Assembly: GCF_001187555.1 (NCBI RefSeq)
Contig: NZ_LFIJ01000002.1
Coordinates: 807,920 to 871,919, forward strand
From: Gilvimarinus polysaccharolyticus
Lineage (GTDB): Bacteria > Pseudomonadota > Gammaproteobacteria > Pseudomonadales > Cellvibrionaceae
Direction of reading: 5' to 3'
Length of the DNA: 64,000 bases
Below the pieces are notes generated by a model that was given only the letters and a program-made list of their open reading frames with translations, searched no databases and was not told the DNA's origin. The position numbers were made by a program, and so were the translations under genes. Of this stretch, positions 59,597 to 64,000 are shown piece by piece. Positions within the stretch are counted from its first letter, which is position 1; each line of letters opens with the position of its first letter.

Positions 59597-60028
59597 TTAA
59601 GTCGAAAATTTAACATTGACTAGTCTTACATCAAAAATTAATACCGCATTTGGGCCAATTTTATTACCAACGCCTTTTTTGCCCCACGCTAATTCGGAGG
59701 GTACGACAAACTCAAATCGGGCGCCCTCGCACATTAGCTGTAAGCCTTCGCGTATACCGGGGATAGCTTCCTTCATTGTGAATTCGTCGGCAATGCCCTC
59801 TTTATAAGTGTCGCCAATAATCTTACCGCCCACCAGCTGGATGCGCTGATTAACCACAACCGTATCGGTTACTGTAGGATTTATGCCTCTGCCGGGTTCG
59901 AGTTCGCGGTACAGCAAACCGCTGGCAGTTTCTTGTACATCGCTTTTTTGACGATACTTATTGATGTGGTCGTCTCCAGCTTTACGGTTTTGGCCGGCGG
60001 AGCCTTTGTTGAGTTTCTTATTAGCCAT
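59597..60028 (-). CDS. FKBP-type peptidyl-prolyl cis-trans isomerase
   Basis: This enzyme catalyses cis-trans isomerisation at proline bonds. The FKBP core covers about 35-143, with TASGLLYRELEPGRG, EAIPGIREGLQLMCEGARFEF, VPSELAWGKKGVG and the final NAVLIFDVRLVNV. The protein has no signal peptide but a basic N-terminal tail (KKLNKGSAGQNRK), so it is probably cytosolic. It is smaller than the usual FklB/FkpA forms. A broken copy of its C-terminal half lies at 52000-52166. Confidence 0.9.
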   Translation of the reverse strand: MANKKLNKGSAGQNRKAGDDHINKYRQKSDVQETASGLLYRELEPGRGINPTVTDTVVVNQRIQLVGGKIIGDTYKEGIADEFTMKEAIPGIREGLQLMCEGARFEFVVPSELAWGKKGVGNKIGPNAVLIFDVRLVNVKFST

Positions 60029-60084
60029 GTGTTGTCCGATTGATTATAGGTTTGTCATTTTAACCTGTATTAAGGCTTGTGCGC

Positions 60085-60516
60085 TCACGGTTTTGTTTTG
60101 GCTGCTTGGCCGTAGCAAATGGGTGAGCTGGGCTCGCTTTGACAGTGGCGGTCCTCTTCGGCCAATGTATCGAGTAAATATTGGCGCAGTATTGGCAGCG
60201 GTGATTGGTTGGGGTCGCGGTTGGCGCTAAGTAAGGTTAGGCGGCCGTTACGAGCGTGGCGCAGCAAAAGGGTAAGGTTGTCGGGGTTGTTGTTGAGTTC
60301 GTTGCGGTAGGCGTGAGAGAAAGCCTCTGGGGTAAGTTCACCACGCAGCCAGCATTGGCGCAAGCCATTAGAGGGGGCGGCATGTTGCTGCCAGTCGTCA
60401 ATGTTTAAATCTTCTCGCTTGCGCTCGCGAGGCCAGAGACGATCGACCAAGATGCGCATGCCATCTTGGGGGCTGGCGTTGTCGTATAGCCGTTTAATGG
60501 CGACGACGGGCTTCAT
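60085..60516 (-). CDS. DUF488 family protein (YeaO type)
   Basis: This 143-residue cytosolic protein has family hallmarks: IKRLYDNASPQDGMRILVDRLWPR at the N-terminus, then the DDW motif and a central RLTLLSANRDPNQSPLPIL block. Function of DUF488 proteins is not settled. The C-terminal 25 residues (Ser/Glu/Lys/Pro-rich) are not conserved. It starts 57 bases upstream of the FKBP gene on the same strand. Confidence 0.85.
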   Translation of the reverse strand: MKPVVAIKRLYDNASPQDGMRILVDRLWPRERKREDLNIDDWQQHAAPSNGLRQCWLRGELTPEAFSHAYRNELNNNPDNLTLLLRHARNGRLTLLSANRDPNQSPLPILRQYLLDTLAEEDRHCQSEPSSPICYGQAAKTKP

Positions 60517-60593
60517 GACGACTCCTTACCTAAGGCATTTGCGTAAAGGTCTTAGTGTAACGCTTGGGCCGGCGAAAGCTCAAATGGGCAAGG

Positions 60594-62039
60594 TTATAGC
60601 GATTCCATTTGCTGCCGTTCATGCTCGAGTTGCGCTAATGCTTGCTCGCGGTTAAGCGCATCGGCTGGTGTTAATAAAGTGACGACAACTGCAGCTATAA
60701 GAGCGACGATGACTGCAGGGATAATAGGGTTGCCCCAAAAATCCAGATAAAAGTTGGCGACGACCAGTGAGCTGGCAGAGGCGGCCAGCAGCGCCGCTAA
60801 AGCTCCTGTCCAATTAAATCGGGGCCAAAACCGACCCAATAAACCACAGACAAATAACCCCGTCATAACGGTGGCGATCATTGTCGTGATGTAGCTGATA
60901 ATGTCGTTAGACAATAACGCAAAGATCAGGGCGATAAAAATAATGGCCATCAGTGATATGCGTGAGTACCCCACGACTTTATCTCGCGCTGGCATACGTC
61001 CGGTCACTAAGCTGAATAGATCGCGCAGCAAAATAGAGACGCCGGCAATTGCATCGGAGCTGGCGCTCGACATGGTGGCCGAAAGTCCCGCAATAAGTAC
61101 TAGTATGCCCAGCCCTAAAGGTAAAACTTCAGCGGCTAAATAAGGGAATGCAAAATTTCGGTTGTCGAGCTCTGGGTTAAGCGCGTACGCACTCATACCG
61201 ATAATAGCGGGAATACAAGAGAACGCTAAGTACAGAGTTCCCGATGTGTAAAATGATTTGCGCACAGCGCTGGTATTGTGAGCCGAGTAAATTCGTTGTC
61301 TAAATGACGGTGTGGCTAATACTCCCACGGCTATTACGGCAACCAATGAGACGCCGTGCAATACACCGATGGACTTTAAAGCTAAAAATGAAATATTAAC
61401 GTCTGGTTGCGCGTTGAGTAAAGTATTCCAGCCGCCGACCTGGTCGATGGCGAACAGCGCCATTAAAATAAAACCAACGAATAAAATAATCGCCTGTAAT
61501 GTGTCGGTCCAAACTACTGCGTTATAGCCGCCAATAATGACATAAATGGCAAAACTTACAGCAATAATAATTTTAGCGAACTGTAAGTCGATGTCGGTAA
61601 TCCATGCAAGGTACAGTCCGCCGCCTAAAATATGTGCGCCGAGCCAGCCGATACTGGCAATAAAAATTAATACGGCAACGATATTTTTAACCCATTTGTT
61701 GGCGCCTACATAATATGAGATCTCTTCGCTCATGGTCATAAAGCGCAGTGCGCGTACCGGTGCAAACCACAGTCCCAGTAATAAAATACCCACGGCACCG
61801 CCAATGCCGTAAAGTGTACCGCCCCAACCGTTGGCGTAGCCAAAGCCTACCGCGCCCATTGATGAGCCGGTACCCACCATTGTGGCGACGGTCGTGCCGA
61901 TGGTAAGAAAGATAGGTAAGCCGCGGCCGGCGAGTAAGAAGTCTTCGCCGTTTTTATTGCGCCGTGAGACAAAAACACTTAATGCGATTAACGCTAAAAC
62001 ATAAACGGCTAAAGCGTTTAGAAAAACAGTAGTATTCAT
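60594..62039 (-). CDS. Sodium:solute symporter (SSS family)
   Basis: This inner-membrane secondary transporter is driven by sodium. About 13 hydrophobic helices are spread over 481 residues, with the SSS core GTTVATMVGTGSSMGAVGFGYANG near the N-terminus and YVIIGGYNAVVWTDTLQAII in the middle. A third block is LIAGLSATMSSASSDAIAGVS, with the Na2-site serines. It is the third gene after D-aminoacylase and RidA on the same strand, so the probable cargo is an N-acyl-D-amino acid, D-amino acid or related compound. Confidence 0.88.
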   Translation of the reverse strand: MNTTVFLNALAVYVLALIALSVFVSRRNKNGEDFLLAGRGLPIFLTIGTTVATMVGTGSSMGAVGFGYANGWGGTLYGIGGAVGILLLGLWFAPVRALRFMTMSEEISYYVGANKWVKNIVAVLIFIASIGWLGAHILGGGLYLAWITDIDLQFAKIIIAVSFAIYVIIGGYNAVVWTDTLQAIILFVGFILMALFAIDQVGGWNTLLNAQPDVNISFLALKSIGVLHGVSLVAVIAVGVLATPSFRQRIYSAHNTSAVRKSFYTSGTLYLAFSCIPAIIGMSAYALNPELDNRNFAFPYLAAEVLPLGLGILVLIAGLSATMSSASSDAIAGVSILLRDLFSLVTGRMPARDKVVGYSRISLMAIIFIALIFALLSNDIISYITTMIATVMTGLFVCGLLGRFWPRFNWTGALAALLAASASSLVVANFYLDFWGNPIIPAVIVALIAAVVVTLLTPADALNREQALAQLEHERQQMESL

Positions 62040-62111
62040 AATCGGTGCACAGAATAAATGTTATTAGTATATAAATAGCCTTAAGGCTGGCGCGATGATT
62101 TCAGTAGAACG

Positions 62112-62501
62112 CTAATCTGGTTTTTTATAACAAATCACACCAACTTCAACCTTGCAGTCGACAACGAGATCACATACCGAACAAATTCTAGCCGGGGGAT
62201 GGTCGCCAAAATTATCTTTAAACACTTTGTTAAACGATTGAAAATAACGTGCGTCGGTTAAGATAACTGTAAGGTGTACAACGTGTTCGCGGTCATAGCC
62301 GGCGTTGCGCATGATTTTTAGACAATTATCAATGGCCAGTTGAGATTGCTCGACAGTGCTGCCTTCGACAACCTCGCCGTTAAGCATTGGCGTTTGGCCC
62401 GACACATAGAGCCAGCCATCGGCACCTGCCGCGTGTGAAAAAGGCAAATGTTGCCCGCCGGTACCGGTACTGCCTTCAGCGCCATAACGTTTAATGCTCA
62501 T
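62112..62501 (-). CDS. RidA/YjgF/UK114 family protein
   Basis: Rid proteins hydrolyse reactive enamine/imine intermediates to keto acids. The 129 residues contain GQTPMLNGEVVEGSTVEQS, a DNCLKIMRNAG helix, the HLTVILTDARYFQSFN block and the PARICSVCDLVVDCKVEVGV end. The end holds the arginine needed for imine deaminases. It is not closest to classic RidA: cysteines replace several usual residues. It overlaps the D-aminoacylase stop by 11 bases, suggesting it clears intermediates from D-amino acid breakdown. Confidence 0.88.
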   Translation of the reverse strand: MSIKRYGAEGSTGTGGQHLPFSHAAGADGWLYVSGQTPMLNGEVVEGSTVEQSQLAIDNCLKIMRNAGYDREHVVHLTVILTDARYFQSFNKVFKDNFGDHPPARICSVCDLVVDCKVEVGVICYKKPD

Positions 62502-63972
62502 AAAGTTTCTCCTTTAATAATAAAGTGTCAGTGGTTGGTGACTGACGAAATAAAAACTGCCCGGCGCGGCCGGGAGTAGCTTGCCCGGGGCGATAGCTTA
62601 ATACTCCATTTACCCATACGTACTCGATACCGCTGGCCACTTGCTTGGGGTTGGTAAAGGTGGCGAGGTCGCGAATGTTTTGATAATCAAACAGTACTAA
62701 GTCGGCCCAGTTTCCGATTTTTATTTCTCCACGACCGTTAAGTTGAAATTGTTTGGCACTTAAGCCGCTCATTTTGTGCACCGCCTCTGGCAGGGGCAGT
62801 AATCCGGTGTCGCGACTGTAGTGGCCTATGACGCGGGGGAAAGTGCCCCACAAGCGTGGGTGTGGGTGTGGGTCGTTGGGTAAACCGTCCGAGCCGATCA
62901 TGGTGCGCGGATAGCGCAAAATATTGGCAACGTCTTGCTCGGCCATGCAGTAATACACAGCGCCAGCCGGCTGCAGGCGTTTAGCGGCGGCTATTAAATC
63001 GCACTGCCAGTGCTGGGCTATCTCGTGTAGGTAGCGGCCAGCTTGATCAGGCTCGGCCTCTGACCAAGTAATAAAAATATCGGTATCGTTGGTGACTTGA
63101 GCTAAGTCTAAGGTGCTGGAACTGGCGGCGTAAGGGTAGCAGTCGCATCCGACAGTTTGTTTTTTTGCGGCAAGTTCTAAGGCGTTTAACAATTGTTCAC
63201 TGCGGTTCCAGTTGCCTTTTCCGGCGCACTTTAAGTGCGATATAACCAGCGGTACTTTGCCTTGTTTGGAGGTGATGAACGCCTCATCCATGGCCTCAAG
63301 AATGCCATCAAATTCGGTGCGTAGATGGGTGGTATAAATGCCGCCGGCGCGACCTAACTCGGCCGTCATGGCTTGTACTTCTTCACTGCTGGATTGTTTC
63401 GCGTTGGCGTAAGCAAGCCCCGAGCTTAGCCCAAGTGCGCCGTCGTCCATCGCTTGGCGTAAATCGGCGCACATGGCCGCAAGCTCCTGAGCTGTTGCAC
63501 TGCGCTCGAGCTCACTCATGTGATTATTACGAATCGCGGTGTGGCCCACCAGTGCGCCGACATTAACACTAGGTTGGGCACGGATTACGGCGGCGACATA
63601 ATCGCTAAATTTGGGGTAGCAAAAATCGTGTTGTTGGCCCAACAAGTTAAGTGGATCGGGGGGCGCGCAGGTTAAGTGCACGGGGCTTGCGCTAATGCCG
63701 CAGTTGCCAACGATTACTGTGGTGACGCCTTGGCTAATTTTGGTGGGCATGCTCGCGGCGTCGATAACATTAATGTCATCGTGGGTGTGAACGTCAATAA
63801 AACCCGGAGCTAAATGAAGGCCGGCGGCGTTAATAACTTCGTGCGCCACGCCTTTAAGGTTAATGGCGATGTCGTGAATGCGGCCGTTTAGGATGCCGAC
63901 ATCGGCCGTGTAAATAGGGCCGCCGCTACCATCAATCACTTGGGCGCCGCGAATAACTGTATCAAAAACCAT
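62491..63972 (-). CDS. N-acyl-D-amino-acid deacylase (D-aminoacylase)
   Basis: This amidohydrolase-superfamily zinc enzyme releases D-amino acids from N-acyl-D-amino acids. The metal motif PGFIDVHTHDD is near residue 56-66, the cysteine ligand is in VIVGNCGIS, histidine ligands are in TTHLRTE and VISHLKCAG, and the catalytic aspartate is in MIGSDGLPNDPHPHPR. The small C-terminal barrel ends WVNGVLSYRPGQATPGRAG. The 493 residues are complete. With RidA and the sodium symporter downstream it forms a catabolic operon; any gene upstream is outside the window. Confidence 0.92.
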   Translation of the reverse strand: MVFDTVIRGAQVIDGSGGPIYTADVGILNGRIHDIAINLKGVAHEVINAAGLHLAPGFIDVHTHDDINVIDAASMPTKISQGVTTVIVGNCGISASPVHLTCAPPDPLNLLGQQHDFCYPKFSDYVAAVIRAQPSVNVGALVGHTAIRNNHMSELERSATAQELAAMCADLRQAMDDGALGLSSGLAYANAKQSSSEEVQAMTAELGRAGGIYTTHLRTEFDGILEAMDEAFITSKQGKVPLVISHLKCAGKGNWNRSEQLLNALELAAKKQTVGCDCYPYAASSSTLDLAQVTNDTDIFITWSEAEPDQAGRYLHEIAQHWQCDLIAAAKRLQPAGAVYYCMAEQDVANILRYPRTMIGSDGLPNDPHPHPRLWGTFPRVIGHYSRDTGLLPLPEAVHKMSGLSAKQFQLNGRGEIKIGNWADLVLFDYQNIRDLATFTNPKQVASGIEYVWVNGVLSYRPGQATPGRAGQFLFRQSPTTDTLLLKEKLYEH

Positions 63973-64000
63973 AACTTATTGAATTGCCTTGGTTGATACA

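Overview
The window is chromosomal DNA of a gammaproteobacterium. Gene order is the main evidence: several blocks shared by Pseudomonas and E. coli lie almost end to end. These are yibN/grxC/secB opposite gpmI/envC/ctpA/yibQ; hisB-hisH-hisA-hisF; ygfB-pepP-ubiH-ubiI opposite TIGR02449-zapA-6S RNA-5-FCL; ilvA/rpiA; rpmB-rpmG, radC, coaBC, algC, argB, slmA, pyrE, crc, rph and yicC. A Crc protein, a membrane-anchored AlgC-type phosphomannomutase and a tryptophan-halogenase-like flavoenzyme suggest a marine relative of Pseudomonas, perhaps a Cellvibrionales member. That placement is inference.

Layout. 1-6.2 kb (+): S-adenosylhomocysteinase and MetF (methyl cycle), polyphosphate kinase, and a DUF4124/TPR protein. 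6.2-10.5 kb (-): an unrecognised membrane-anchored protein, exopolyphosphatase, SecB, glutaredoxin and a cysteine-less rhodanese. 10.7-16.3 kb (+): GpmI, EnvC, a C-terminal processing protease, YibQ and a small DUF6316-like protein. 16.5-24.8 kb (-): the late histidine genes, two small proteins, then UbiI/UbiH/PepP/YgfB. 25-28.8 kb: ZapA, 6S RNA, 5-FCL, IlvA (-) and RpiA. 28.8-41.5 kb: ribosomal proteins L33/L28, RadC, CoaBC, AlgC, ArgB, SlmA, a GDPD-like protein, PyrE, Crc, RNase PH and YicC.

41.5-53.6 kb is an accessory region, more AT-rich and full of relics. It starts with a hipBA toxin-antitoxin pair bracketed by two copies of the yicC 3' end. Next come an HNH nuclease and an IS3-family relic. 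Then comes a tightly overlapping three-gene operon: a C5-cytosine methyltransferase, a 988-residue protein with GHKL ATPase motifs at both ends, and a receiver-domain protein with a large unassigned C-terminus. Beyond it are a gene-tail fragment, a broken FKBP copy, and a class II Fic protein whose promoter is studded with palindromic operator-like sites. The three-gene operon is the best candidate for an undescribed system: it combines DNA modification, a MORC/Hsp90-like ATPase and phosphorelay signalling, and most likely acts in defence. I do not recognise it as a named system.

53.7-64 kb returns to ordinary genes: IlvD (-), a LysR/halogenase pair (-), a TauE/SafE-type permease (+), FKBP and DUF488 proteins (-), and an operon for N-acyl-D-amino acid use (D-aminoacylase, RidA, sodium symporter). 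No tRNA, rRNA, integrase gene or CRISPR array was found.
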